From Microcystis panniformis FACHB-1757 (GTDB lineage Bacteria; Cyanobacteriota; Cyanobacteriia; Cyanobacteriales; Microcystaceae), in the NCBI RefSeq assembly GCF_001264245.1, contig NZ_CP011339.1:5518001-5582000 (forward strand): a DNA stretch of 64,000 nt, given 5' to 3'. Position 1 is the first letter of the stretch; the number at the start of each line of letters is the position of its first letter. Shown here in pieces: positions 39,301-50,536 of this stretch. A program made the translations under genes and the position numbers. Below the pieces are notes generated by a model, which worked only from the letters and a program-made list of their open reading frames with translations, was not told the origin of the DNA and made no database searches.

Positions 39301-42300
39301 CCCCAACCCCCCTTAATAAGGGGGGCAATGAGCCGTCAAAATTATATAAAACGGGAGACTTGGCCCGTTATTTACCCGATGGTAAAATCGAATATTTAGG
39401 ACGGATTGACAATCAGGTAAAACTGCGTGGCTTCCGCATTGAATTGGGAGAAATTGAATCGTTACTCAACCAAAATGAGGCGGTACAGTCTTCTTGTGTG
39501 ATTGTTCGTGAAGATAATCTAGGGGATAAACGCTTAGTTGCTTACGTTGTACCGCAACCCGAAATCAACCTGACAATTAACGAAATACGGCAATTTTTGC
39601 GAGCAAAATTACCTGATTATATGGTTCCAACTGCGTTTGTCCTTCTTGATACTTTCCCCTTAACTCCCAATGGCAAAATAGACCGCCGTGCTTTACCTGT
39701 TCCCGATTTACAGAGCCAAGGTGAATATATAGCTCCCCGTAACCCCATTGAAGAAAAAATGGCGCAGATTTGGGCTGAGGTACTGAAATTAAAACGAGTC
39801 AGTATTGAGGATAATTTCTTTGAATTAGGTGGACATTCTCTGTTGGCAACTCAAGTTATTTCTCGATTACAGGAAACCTTTGAGATTGTTGTTCCCTTGC
39901 GTTATCTGTTTGAATCCCCAACCATTGCTCAGTTAAGTGCGGTAATTTTAAAAGAACTGCAAACAGGTTTAGGGTTAAAGCTACCATCAATTGTCCCCGT
40001 TAATCGAGAGGATGATATTCCCCTATCCTGGGCCCAGGAACGTCTCTGGTTTGTGAATCAATTAGAAGGAGAAAGTGGGGCTTATACTATTGATTTAACG
40101 ATGCGTTTGCGCGGAAATCTCAATGTTAAAGCCTTAGAAAAAGCTTTCCAGGCAATTATTCAACGCCATGAACCCCTACGGACTCAATTTAAACTCAAAG
40201 ATAACAAACCAATACAAGCGATCAATCCTAATGTAACCTTCACCTTACCAGTTGTCAATCTGCAAAACCTCAGTCATTCTGAGCAACAGGTAAAAAACCT
40301 GTTATTAGCAGCAGCATCCGAACCCTTTGATCTCGAATCAGGTTCAGTATTACGAGTCAAATTATGGCAAGTCAAGACAGAGGAATATGTCCTATTATTA
40401 GCCATTCACCATATTGCGGCAGATGGTTGGTCATTAGGTGTTTTAGTTGACGAATTATCGGTCTATTATCGAAGTTTCTGCACCGGTACAAAAGCAGATT
40501 TACCTGATTTATCAATACAGTATGCTGACTTTGCCGTGTGGCAGCGTCAATGGTTAACTAATGAAGTATTAGACCGTCAATTAAGCTACTGGAAGCAACA
40601 ATTAACCGGGGTTCCCCTACTACACCAACTTCCCACAGACCGTCCCCGGCCAGCAATCCAAAGTTTTCGCGGTGGGACGGAGCGACTGCAACTAGATAGT
40701 CAACTAACGCAACAACTGAAAAAACTCAGTCAAGAGTCCGGTAGCACTCTCTTTATGACATTACTAGCGGGTTTTGCTGTGTTACTATCTCGTTATAGTC
40801 AACAAACAGATGTGGTAATTGGTTCACCAATTGCTAACCGTAATCGCACCGAAATTGAAGGGTTAATAGGCTTTTTTGTCAATACTTTAGTGTTAAGATT
40901 TAATTTATCTCAAGACCCGACCTTTGAAGATTTTCTCGCGCAAGTCAGACAAACTACTCAAAACGCTTACGACCATCAAGATTTACCCTTCGAGATGTTA
41001 GTCGAAAAATTGCAAATTGAGCGTCATTTAGATCGTAATCCTTTAACACAGATAGTTTTTGCCCTTCAGAATGCTCCTAGTTCTCCCTGGGATTTACCCG
41101 GAGTAAACATTGAGGATATACCATCGGGACTTGATTCAGTTAGGGTTGACTTAGAAGTTTACCTCTGGGATGCAGCCGAAGGATTGGGCGGTTTTTGCTC
41201 TTATAACAGGGATTTATTTGATGCTGAAACTATTGTCCGTATGATGAATCATTTTAAGACTTTGTTGGCGGCAATTGTGGAAAATCCCCGTCAATCAGTA
41301 GCTTCACTACCCTTATTAAACCCAGAGGAAGAGTATCAACTATTAGAGGAGTGGAATGAGACAAAAGCTGATTACTCCTATAACAAGTGTATTCATCAAT
41401 TAATTGAGGAACAAGCAGCGCGTACCCCTGATGGAGTAGCAGTAGTCTTTGAAAATCAACAGTTGACCTATGCAGAATTAAATAGTCGGGCTAATCAACT
41501 AGCTCACTATTTACGCTCTTTAGGTGTAGAAACCGAGGTAATAGTCGGTTTATGTGTAGAGCGCTCTTTAGACATGATTGTGGCATTAATAGCCATCCTT
41601 AAAGCCGGTGCTGCCTATCTCCCCCTTGACCCAGAATATCCTCAAGAACGCCTACAATTTATGTTAGAGGATAGTCAAGTACCCTTATTACTAACCCAAA
41701 GTTCACTGATTGATAAACTCCCAAATCATCAAGCTAAAACTGTATTTTTAGCTGAAATTTGGCAAGAAATTAAACCAATGAACTGGGATAATTTGACGGG
41801 GAAGGTAACAGCTTCTAATTTAGCTAATGTGATTTATACTTCTGGTTCTACGGGTAAACCTAAAGGGGTGATGGTTGAACATCAAGGGTTGTCTAACCTT
41901 GCTCTGGCGCAAATTCAGACTTTTGCTGTGTCTTCTCAGAGTCGAGTGCTTCAGTTTGCTTCTTTTAGTTTTGATGCCTGTATTTGGGAAGTTTTGATGG
42001 CTTTGGGAGCAGGAGCGACACTTTATTTGGCAAGTAAAGAAAATTTAATGCCAGGTTTACCCTTAATCAAGCAATTACGGGATAATAAGATTACTCATAT
42101 TACTCTACCGCCATCAGCTTTAGCGGTTCTGTCTTGGGAAAATCTTTCCTCTCTGCAAACTATTATTGTCGCCGGGGAAGCTTGTTCTCCTGAATTGGTG
42201 AAAAAATGGTCCCAGGGACGAAATTTCTTTAATGGTTATGGACCCACAGAAGGAAGTGTTTGTGCAACGGTAGCTAAATGTACGCCGGTTGATGAAAAAA

Positions 42301-44518
42301 TAACTATTGGTCGGCCAATTCCTCATGTGCAGGTTTATATTTTAGACTCGCATTTACAACCGGTTCCTATCGGTGTACCCGGGGAATTACATATCGGAGG
42401 AGCAGGAGTAGCCAGAGGTTATTTGAATCGCCTAGAATTGACAGCAGAGAAATTTATCTCTAACCCGTTTGTCTCCCTTGATCCCCCCCTAACCCCCTTG
42501 ATAAGGGGGGAGAGCAGCCGTCAAAATTATACAAAACGGGAGATTTAGCCCGTTATTTACCCGATGGTCAGATTGAATATCTGGGACGGATTGACAACCA
42601 AGTTAAAGTGCGGGGTTTCCGTATCGAGTTAGGGGAAATTGAAGCAGTTTTGGGCCAACATCCCTTAGTACAAGAAGCGGTTGTGATAGCTCGCGCTGAT
42701 CAGGCAAGTGATCATGATCAAGACCAGCTTAATACTAATTTGGTAGCCTACTTAGTTCCGGCTCTCAAGGGTCAAGTATTGCCCGAACAGCTTGCTCAAT
42801 GGCAGAGTGAATATGTTAGTGATTGGCAAAAGATTTACGAAGAATCCTACAGTAAACCCCAACCTCAAATTGAAGACCCCACTTTTAATATTAGTGGTTG
42901 GAATAGTAGTTATACGGGACAAGCTATTCCCGCAGCAGAAATGCAGGAATGGGTTGATCAGACAGTGAGCCGAATTTTAGGAAATCAACCACCACAACGA
43001 GTGTTAGAAATTGGTTGCGGAAGTGGATTATTGCTATTCCGTGTGGCGAAACATTGTCAGGAATATTGGGGAGCCGATTATTCCGCTGCTACTATTAATA
43101 ACCTAGAACATTTATGTGGCACAATTGAGGGTTTAGAGGGCAAAGTAAAATTATTACACCGAACAGCCGATGATTTTACCGGCATTCCCCAAGCTACTTT
43201 CGATCGAGTAGTAATTAACTCTGTTGTTCAGTATTTCCCTAGTGTGGATTATCTATTACAAGTTATCGCAGGAGCAGTCAAGACGATTGCGGATCGGGGT
43301 AAGATTTTCTTAGGTGATATTCGTAGTTTGTCCTTACTAGAGCCTTACCATGCGGCGGTACAGTTAGCTCGCGCTGAAGCTAATAAAACCCTTGAACAAT
43401 GGCAAAAACAGGTGAATCAAAGTGTAGCTACCGAAGAAGAATTGTTAATTGCACCTCAGTTCTTTATCGCGCTTAAACAACGTTTTCCGCGAATTTCTTG
43501 GGTAGAAATTGCCCCGAAACGGGGTCAGGCTGACAATGAGTTAACCCAATTCCGCTATGATGTTACTTTACATCTGGATACTGATGGGCAAAAAACGACA
43601 ATTCCTTGGCTAAATTGGCAGCGGGATCGGTTTTCTTTAGCGCAACTACAAGATAAACTAAAACTAGAACAACCAGAATATTTAGGCATCAGAGATGTAC
43701 CCAATCAACGATTACAAAAGGCCCTACAAATTTTAGACTGTTTAGAAAATCCTCCGGGAGTAAAAACGGTGGGAGAATTGCGACAATTGTTAGGAAAAAA
43801 TAGCGGGATAGGGATTAATCCTGAGCAAATGTGGCAACTGGGAGAACAGTTAGGTTACACTGTTCATCTCAGTTGGTGGGAAGGTAGTCAAGATGGTTCT
43901 TTCGATGTGGTTTTCTGTCGCCAGAATGCCATCCTCGAACCGATAATAAATAAAATTGATCAACAACCATACCCCAATTTTTGGGATGATGAGACGATTA
44001 TTCCCAAATCCTGGACTGATTATACGAATAATCCCCTATATGGTAAATTAGTCCAGAAGTTAGTGCCACAGGTGCGGGAATTTGTCCAACAAAAGCTACC
44101 TAGTTATATGGTTCCCCAGGCTTTTGTTTTGCTTAATGCCCTACCTTTAACTCCTAATGGTAAAGTAGATCGACAGGCTTTGCCTACCCCCGATACAGCT
44201 ACACGCAATTTAGCTACGGGATTTCTCGCACCTCGTACCCCGATTGAAACTCAAATGTCTCAAATTTGGAGTGAAGTTTTGGGAGTCGAACGTATTGGGA
44301 TTAAGGATAATTTCTTTGAATTGGGAGGACATTCTTTGTTAGCAACTCAGGTTATTTCCCGTTCCCGCGATCTTTTCTCGGTGGAATTGTCTTTACAAAA
44401 TTTGCTAGAATACCCAACTATCGCTAATTTAGCCCAAATTATTGAAGTTCTTACCGTTGCACCGGGAGAAATAGCTATGACTGAAAGCTTAGAAGATTAT
44501 GAGGATGGTGAATTATAA
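30323..44518 (+). CDS. mcnC: Cyanopeptolin synthetase, four modules with N-methyltransferase
   Basis: About 4732 residues once three one-base gaps are closed. Modules: C-A-PCP (30.3-33.6 kb), C-A-PCP (33.6-36.8), C-A-PCP (36.8-40.0), C-A-NMT-PCP (40.0-44.5). Each C domain has HHxxxDG. Specificity pockets read by eye: DAEGVGAIA (unassigned), DVENAGVVT (the glutamine-derived code known from Ahp modules), DAFFLGVTF (Ile) and DAWTIAGVC (Phe). The N-methyltransferase is inserted in the last A domain (VLEIGCGSGLLLF SAM loop, about 43.0 kb). Four modules with NMT in the last match McnC of Microcystis. Breaks: T-run 39280-39282, C-run 39300-39304, C-run 42483-42489, the C-runs within palindromic repeats. 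In module 2 the same repeat is in frame. Confidence 0.88.
32857..32886 (+). repeat. Palindromic repeat before A7 motif, module 2 (in frame)
   Basis: Same repeat as at 29604 but with six Cs (32860-32865). The frame stays open and reads EVIPPTPLNKGGNEPSK before LYKTGD. It is the reference copy for judging the others. Confidence 0.92.
39297..39325 (+). repeat. Palindromic repeat before A7 motif, module 4
   Basis: Same position and sequence as modules 1, 2 and 6; five Cs at 39300-39304. A shortened T-run at 39280-39282 just upstream adds a second frame change. Confidence 0.9.
42480..42510 (+). repeat. Palindromic repeat before A7 motif, module 5
   Basis: A different variant, GATCCCCCCCTAACCCCC TTGATAA GGGGGG, at the equivalent site before YKTGDL. 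One more C at 42483-42489 would restore the frame. Confidence 0.88.
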
Positions 44519-44683
44519 AAACAGTTAAAGTTTTAGCTGCTCTCAATAGTTTAGCAAGACAGTTAAAACGGCAAAGGACAAATATTGATCCTAGTCAATA
44601 GCAATCTGATGGACTTTTTCATCCTCAGGGCAAACTTCGTGATTTAGAGCTAATTTAACAACAACTTTGGAGGCAATTGGTAA

Positions 44684-47600
44684 GTGAAAGTAGGAGATTT
44701 TTTAGCGTATTTGAAGGGTTTAGAGATTAAACTATGGCTGGAAGGCGAAAAACTTCGTTTTCAGGCTCCCAAAGGGGTTATGACCCCAGAAATTAAAGAA
44801 GAAATCGCCGCCAAAAAACCTGAAATTTTGGACTTTTTAAGAGCGGCAAAAATCCCAACTAATACTGTTGATTTAGAGATTATTCCTGTATCACGGGATC
44901 AGGATTTACCCCTCTCTTTTGCTCAACAACGACTCTGGTTTCTGCAGCAACTTTCCCCCGATAGTCATTCCTATAATCTGTTAGACGCTTTACGGTTAGA
45001 AGGAAACCTCAATCTGTTGGCTTTAGAACAAAGTCTCAGTGAACTAATTCGCCGTCACGAAATTTTAAGAACCACTTTTCCTATGGTGGAAGGGCAACCA
45101 ATTCAGCGCATTGCTCCCCCTTCACCCGTCAGTTTACCCCTTCAAGATTTACAAAATTTATCAAAAAATGAACAAACAGAACATCTGCAAGAAATAGCGA
45201 TTGCTTTCTCCTTAAAACCCTTTGATTTAGCCAAGGAATCATTAGTCCAATTTAAGTTACTTAAACTGGGTTCTCAAGAGTATGTATTGCTGTTGAAGAT
45301 GCACCATATTATTTACGATGGTTGGTCTTTGAGCATCTTCTTTGGTGAATTATCTCAATTTTATGCAGCCTTTGTTCAGGGATTGCCTTCCCCTCTCCCT
45401 GAATTATCGATTCAATACGCCGATTTTGCCGTATGGCAACGTCAATGGCTAACCGGTGAAGTCTTGGAACGTCAACTTAATTACTGGCAAAAACAGTTAC
45501 AAGATGCACCTACTATTTTAGAATTGCCGACGGATTATCCCCGCCCCCCAATTCCTAGTTTCCAGGGTGATGGGCAGGTTTTTCGCCTGAATCAAGACTT
45601 AACGCAACGCCTCAAAAGGTTAAGTCAGGAGTCAGGAGCAACACTATTTATGACTTTACTGGCGGCTTTTTTTGTCCTAATTTCTCGTTATAGTGGTCAA
45701 TTAGATGTTTTGGTGGGTTCTCCCATCGCTAATCGTAATAGTTCGGCAATTGAGAAATTGATGGGCTTTTTTGCCAATACTTTGGCTTTCAGAGGTAATC
45801 TAGAAGGAAATCCGAGTTTTATCGAGTTATTAGAACGAGTAAAGCAAACAACTTTATCAGCTTATGCCCATCAAGATTTGCCTTTTGAAATGTTAGTAGA
45901 AAAATTACAATTAAACCGAGATTTAAGTCATAATCCTTTGATACAGGTAATGTTCTCACTGCAAAATACTCCCCAATCTGAGGCCAGTTTATCTGGCTTA
46001 AAGATGGAGAGTTTGCCTTTATCTGTTGAGCTTAAAGCGCGATTTGATTTAGAGGTAAATTTTTGGGAAGTTTCTGATCGTTTAGAAGCGGTTTGGTGTT
46101 ATAGTACGGATTTGTTTGCTGCCCCACCATTAACCAAATGGGGCAACATTTTCAAAATCTCTTAACTGCGATTGCAGCTAATCCCAATAGGGGAATTTTT
46201 GAGTTATCGATGTTAAGTGATGAAGAACGTTATCAATTGTTATCATTGTGGAACGAAACTCACACAGATTATCCCTCTGATAAATGTATTCATCAGTTAT
46301 TTGAAGAACAGGTAAAATGCACACCCGATGCGGTAGCAGTGGTATGTTCAGATCAACAATTAACCTACAATGAATTAAATTGTCGAGCTAATCAATTAGC
46401 TCATTACCTGCAAAAATTAGGAGTAAAACCAGATGAATTAGTGGGGATTTGTCTAGAGCGTTCCTTCGACATGATTGTGGGATTATTGGCTATTCTTAAA
46501 GTCGGTGGAGCTTATGTTCCTATTGACCCAGATTATCCCCAAGAACGCATTAGCTTTATGCTCCAAGATACCCAAGTTAAAATAATATTAACCTGCGAAT
46601 ATTTACAGGCTTCCCTGCCAAATCATAATGCTATTTTTGTCTGTTTAGACAAAGATTGGGAACAAATTAATCAGGCAAGTCTGGAGAATCTGAACAGCAC
46701 AGTTTCTGCGGATAATTTAGCCTACGTTATTTATACTTCTGGCTCTACAGGAATACCCAAGGGTGTTATCGTCACTCATCAAGCAGTTAATCGACTGGTA
46801 TTAAATACTAATTACATCCAGTTTACTCCTGATGACCGGGTTGTGCAAGCGTCTAATATTGCTTTTGATGCCGCTACTTTTGAAATTTGGGGGGCTTTAC
46901 TTAACGGTGCTAAGATTATTATTATCGCTAAATCAGTTTTGCTCTCACCCCAAGAATTGGCAGTAAGCTTAAAGGAAAATCAGATTAGTGTCTTATTTTT
47001 AACCACAGCACTTTTTAATCAGTTAGCTAATTTAGTTCCCCAAGCTTTTAGTAACTTACGATGCTTACTATTTGGGGGTGAAGCAGTTGAACCAAAATGG
47101 GTACAAGAGGTACTAGAAAAAGGTGCGCCACAACGGTTGCTTCATGTCTATGGTCCAACGGAAAATACAACGTTTTCTTCTTGGTATTTAGTGGAAAACG
47201 TAGCTTCTACAGCGACAACTATTCCCATTGGTAAAGCGATTGCCAATACCCAAATCTATTTACTGGATAAAAATCTGCAACCTGTCCCGATTGGTGTAGT
47301 AGGAGAATTACATATTGCTGGTGCAGGATTAGCCAAAGGTTATCTTAACCGTCCCGAATTAACCCAAGAAAAATTTATTCCTAATCCTTTTGAGAAGGAT
47401 GAAGTGATCCCCCAACCCTCCTTAATAAGGGGGGCAATGAGCCGTCAAAATTATATAAAACGGGAGACTTAGCGCGTTATTTACCCGATGGTAATATTGA
47501 ATATGTAGGACGGATTGACAATCAAGTAAAAATTCGCGGCTTCCGTATTGAATTAGGAGAAATTGAGTCCGTACTTAGTCAAAATCAGGCGGTACAGTCT

Positions 47601-48937
47601 TCCTGTGTGATTGTTCGTGAAGACAATCCGGGGGAAAAACAGTTAGTTGCCTATATTGTACCTAAGCTAGGAGTAAAGCTAACAAGTGGCGATTTGCGTC
47701 AATTTCTTAGCGATAAATTGCCCGGTTATATGGTTCCGGGTGCTTTTGTGATGCTGGAGTTTTTCCCTTTAACAGCTAACGGAAAAATTGATCGCCGTGC
47801 GTTAAAAGCTCCCAGTAACACCAGTGATTCAGACAGATTTATTGGAGCGCGTAATCAGTTAGAATTAAACCTTGTGCAAATCTGGTCAAAAGTGCTAAAG
47901 ATTGACAAAATTAGCGTGCAGGATAACTTTTTTGACCTCGGTGGCCATTCCCTTTTAGCTCCTTATTTAATCACCCAAATTAAAGAACAGTTAGGCAAAG
48001 AAATTGCCGTAACTACAATATTTCAAAACCCAACTATTGAACAGTTAGCGACCATTATCCAAACTGATGCAGATTCCTCTAACCAGTCTTGTTTAGTTCC
48101 CATTCAACCCCAGGGTTCAAAGCCGCCTTTTTTCTGTGTTCCAGGCGCTGGAGGACGACCATTTTATTTTTACCATTTAGGACGTTGTTTAGGAAAAGAT
48201 CAACCTTTCTACAGTTTTGAAAATGATCTCTATCAACAGTTTGGAGAAATCAGTCGCATTGAGGATATAGCCAGTATTTATATTAAAGCCATGCAGGATT
48301 TACAACCCCAAGGACCCTACTTTTTGGGAGGACATTCCTACGGTGGTAATGTGGCTTTTGAAATGGCTCAACAGTTGGTTAATCAGGGTCAACAAGTGGC
48401 ATTACTAGCAATCATTGATTCTTCAGCACCCACCTATAAAGACAAACAAATTTTGCTTGATTATATTAATTGGGATCATGCGCGGTGGTTAGCTGAAGTC
48501 AGCAAAGGTATCGAAGTTTATTTAGATAAAACCGTCGATATTTCCTATAAAACTCTTCAAGTCTTAACAGTGGAGGAACAATTAAAATACGCCTTAAACT
48601 TTTTTAAACTGGCTAATATGCTTCCCCCAATGCGGAAACTAGGCAGCTTGAAAAAATTGTCCAAGCCTATAAAACTAGCTGTTTATGTCTGATTGATTAT
48701 CTCCCTAAACAGACTTATCCTGGTAAAATCACGATTATACGGGCCAGTGAGGAATTAGCTGATGATCCAAATAAAGATTTAATAGCTGGAGATTGCGAGG
48801 ATTCTTCTTTAGGCTGGAGTGAATTTTCTACAGAGCCAGTTGAGATTCATTTCGTACTAGGAAATCATGTCTCGATTATGGTGGAACCCCATGTCCAGAT
48901 TTTAGCCGAAGAGTTAAAAGTTTGCCTTGAGATTTGA
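44684..48937 (+). CDS. mcnE: Cyanopeptolin synthetase termination module: docking-C-A-PCP-TE
   Basis: About 1418 residues after closing three one-base gaps. The GTG start has GGAGG upstream. Residues 1-55 look like a TubC-type docking domain (FLAYLKGLEIKLWLEGEKL). C domain HHIIYDG, A domain with Ile-type pocket DAFFLGVTF, PCP (GGHSLL) and thioesterase (GHSYGG) follow. TE would cyclise the chain by an ester to the Thr hydroxyl. The A domain is almost identical to module 4. Frame breaks lie at A-run 46136-46138, C-run 47409-47413 (in a palindromic repeat) and C-run 48624-48628; the TE C-terminus continues to a TGA at 48935-48937. McnE has the same layout. Confidence 0.86.
47406..47434 (+). repeat. 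Palindromic repeat before A7 motif, module 6
   Basis: Same site and nearly the same sequence as module 4, with five Cs at 47409-47413 and one C-to-T change (CCCTCC). It breaks the frame unless one C is added. Confidence 0.9.
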
Positions 48938-49214
48938 TACCAAACCCGTTTTTAAGACTATGATTAACTCCCAATCCAACTTGAAAACCCCAGTTATCAA
49001 TTGTTTCTACCCAATCTCCTCTATCTTTTAAACAGGATTTAATCTAAGAACTGACGATTTTCTACAAGTTGTGTGAACAGTAAGACTAATGTAGAATGCT
49101 GCAAGGCATCTGATTGCTAGACAGCCGATTTGTATTCTTTTGCCTTACCATGGATTTTATATGACTGAAATCCCGACCAACCAATCCAACTTAGTGATTT
49201 TAGGAGTCTCATCA

Positions 49215-49694
49215 ATGACGGAAACTACTGAAACGGCCATTCCCAATGATTTTCTCGGAATTAATCCCACAGAAATCAACAAAAAACTTGTCTCCTGGGG
49301 AATTTCTCTGGATGAAGTTGTTCAAAAACTTGCATCTCTGGGACTCCCCGGCATTATTTTCATTATTGCTGTTGCCGCATCTGGTGGTACTGCCTATCCT
49401 GCGATTTACGCACTTTTTGGGTTAGGCGGTCCGCTGGGACTAATTGGTGGACTTGGGGTCTTAGGCATCTCTACCATTATTGGTGACATTGTTACGGGTT
49501 ATGGCATTGAGGCACTGCTTAAAACGGTCTATCTCAAACGTCGTGAAACAGAAACTCAAGAATATCTCATCAATGAGGTGGAAGGTTTGCCAATTTCTCA
49601 AGTTCTAAAACTTAACCTGAAAAAGGCTATTGAAGTAGAAATTGCTGCCGAAGAACCTGTTGCTCCCAAAGAAGTCGAAATTGCTGAAGAGTAG
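49215..49694 (+). CDS. Small hydrophobic protein with GYGIEA-type motif, paralogue of the 16.5-kb gene
   Basis: 159 residues from the ATG at 49215, chosen because AGGAG lies 8 bp upstream; a longer frame from 49140 has no ribosome site. Residues about 45-100 are hydrophobic and very Gly-rich (GLPGIIFIIAVAASGG, FGLGGPLGLIGGLGVLG). Then comes GDIVTGYGIEALLKTVY and an amphipathic helix with LPISQVLKLNLKKAI, and an acidic tail (EEPVAPKEVEIAEE). Core and length match the 16462-16929 protein, which sits in the DUF2235/GUN4 operon. No family name is known to me. The Gly-rich helices could pack as a pore or scaffold in a membrane, but that is speculation. It follows the NRPS genes by 278 bp in the same direction. 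Confidence 0.7.
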   Translation: MTETTETAIPNDFLGINPTEINKKLVSWGISLDEVVQKLASLGLPGIIFIIAVAASGGTAYPAIYALFGLGGPLGLIGGLGVLGISTIIGDIVTGYGIEALLKTVYLKRRETETQEYLINEVEGLPISQVLKLNLKKAIEVEIAAEEPVAPKEVEIAEE

Positions 49695-49780
49695 TTTTAA
49701 CTTGACTAAGCACTTTCTCCCTCCTCTCTCCTGCTGCCCTCACCGGCCAATTGACTTGTTTAGCAAACCCTAAATACAAC

Positions 49781-49822
49781 AAAAAACCGCCATAAATCTT
49801 ACTCCTGCTTGACTTATGGCGG
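49781..49822 (-). terminator. Rho-independent terminator for the microviridin-type gene
   Basis: Nine-bp perfect stem CCGCCATAA/TTATGGCGG (49787-49795 with 49814-49822) and an 18-base loop. On the minus strand it is followed by a T-tract TTTTTTGTTG. It lies 45 bp beyond the stop of the precursor gene. Confidence 0.7.
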
Positions 49823-49866
49823 CAGTTTATTTCTGTCTGAATTACTGAAAGCAATCTTTAAATTAA

Positions 49867-50024
49867 TTAACTATCTTCCCAGTCAGAAGGCCATTTCCAA
49901 GTCCAAACGGGAGCGGGTTCAGAATCGGGGGGGAATCGGGAGTCGGAGCCTCGTCTTGGTCCGCAGACAAAAAACGAGCAAAGAAGGGGATTGCTTTACT
50001 CTGTTCGCTATTAGGATAATTCAT
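49867..50024 (-). CDS. mdnA: Microviridin-type RiPP precursor peptide (frame interrupted)
   Basis: Start MNYPNSEQSKAIPFFARFLS is the microviridin leader with its PFFARFL ligase-binding motif. Near the end another frame encodes a complete core, VWTWKWPSDWEDS, which fits the T-x-K-x-P-S-D-W-E pattern whose Thr/Ser/Lys and Asp/Glu side chains become two lactones and one lactam. The two halves are one base out of register at a G-run (49927-49933 on the + strand); one added base gives a 52-residue precursor, the usual size. Start 50024 has AGGA upstream; 50030 is an in-frame alternative. No ATP-grasp ligases (mdnB/mdnC), acetyltransferase or transporter lie nearby in the window. It is 185 bp downstream of microvirin on the same strand. 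Confidence 0.82.
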
Positions 50025-50209
50025 GGTCATTCCTAGTTTTGAGTGGCAGCTTTTTCAAGATAGCTGCGATTACCTTGCGATAGTAACATATATTGCCGTC
50101 TTACTCAAGTCAAATACTTGGTGAACTACCTACACTTTTCTTGCGGGTAAGTGTAGGTTTCCTAGCCAACAGATAGCGGAATCGTGGATTTCTTGCGTCC
50201 TCCCCTACC

Positions 50210-50536
50210 CTATCCGATTTCCAGTTGGCTATCGTTATTATCGATCTGACTGTCTAACAGTATTTGCGTAGGTTTCCATTCCCCATCCATTGTTTGACAA
50301 GTACACACCAACCATACGGATTGCTCTCCATCCCCGAACTCAAGGTGACAATCTTGGCAGGTTTCTTGGAAGTTTTGATCCCCGAACTGCAATTCCCCAT
50401 CTATATTACCGATATGGTCACTAAGCCTCAGTTCGGTAGGGAGCCATTCTCCATCGCGAGCTTGGCACTCAGCACTCAGGATTGTGCTGTTAGGGTCGTA
50501 GTTGATACTGCTACAAGTGTGCGAAAAATTAGGCAT
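50210..50536 (-). CDS. mvn: Microvirin, cyanovirin-N family mannan-binding lectin
   Basis: 108 residues, with the two tandem CVNH repeats (NFSHTCSSINYD... and the GDQNFQETCQDCHLEFGDG half). It matches Microcystis microvirin essentially residue for residue as I remember it, apart from a few substitutions such as Asn at residue 16. Four cysteines form the expected pairs. Microvirin binds terminal alpha-1,2-mannose disaccharides and has been linked to cell-cell recognition in Microcystis. No signal peptide is present. The same-strand precursor gene follows 185 bp downstream. Confidence 0.95.
   Translation of the reverse strand: MPNFSHTCSSINYDPNSTILSAECQARDGEWLPTELRLSDHIGNIDGELQFGDQNFQETCQDCHLEFGDGEQSVWLVCTCQTMDGEWKPTQILLDSQIDNNDSQLEIG

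Noticed and set aside
29605..47434. Phase-variable switching of NRPS genes by C-run slippage
   Set aside because: Attractive, but the same one-base shortening occurs in A-, T- and G-runs and in unrelated essential-type genes, so undercalling explains it better. Kept only as an alternative in the frame-break finding.
49809..50036. 75-codon plus-strand frame opposite the microviridin-type gene
   Set aside because: Antisense to a clearly recognisable leader and core; no homology.
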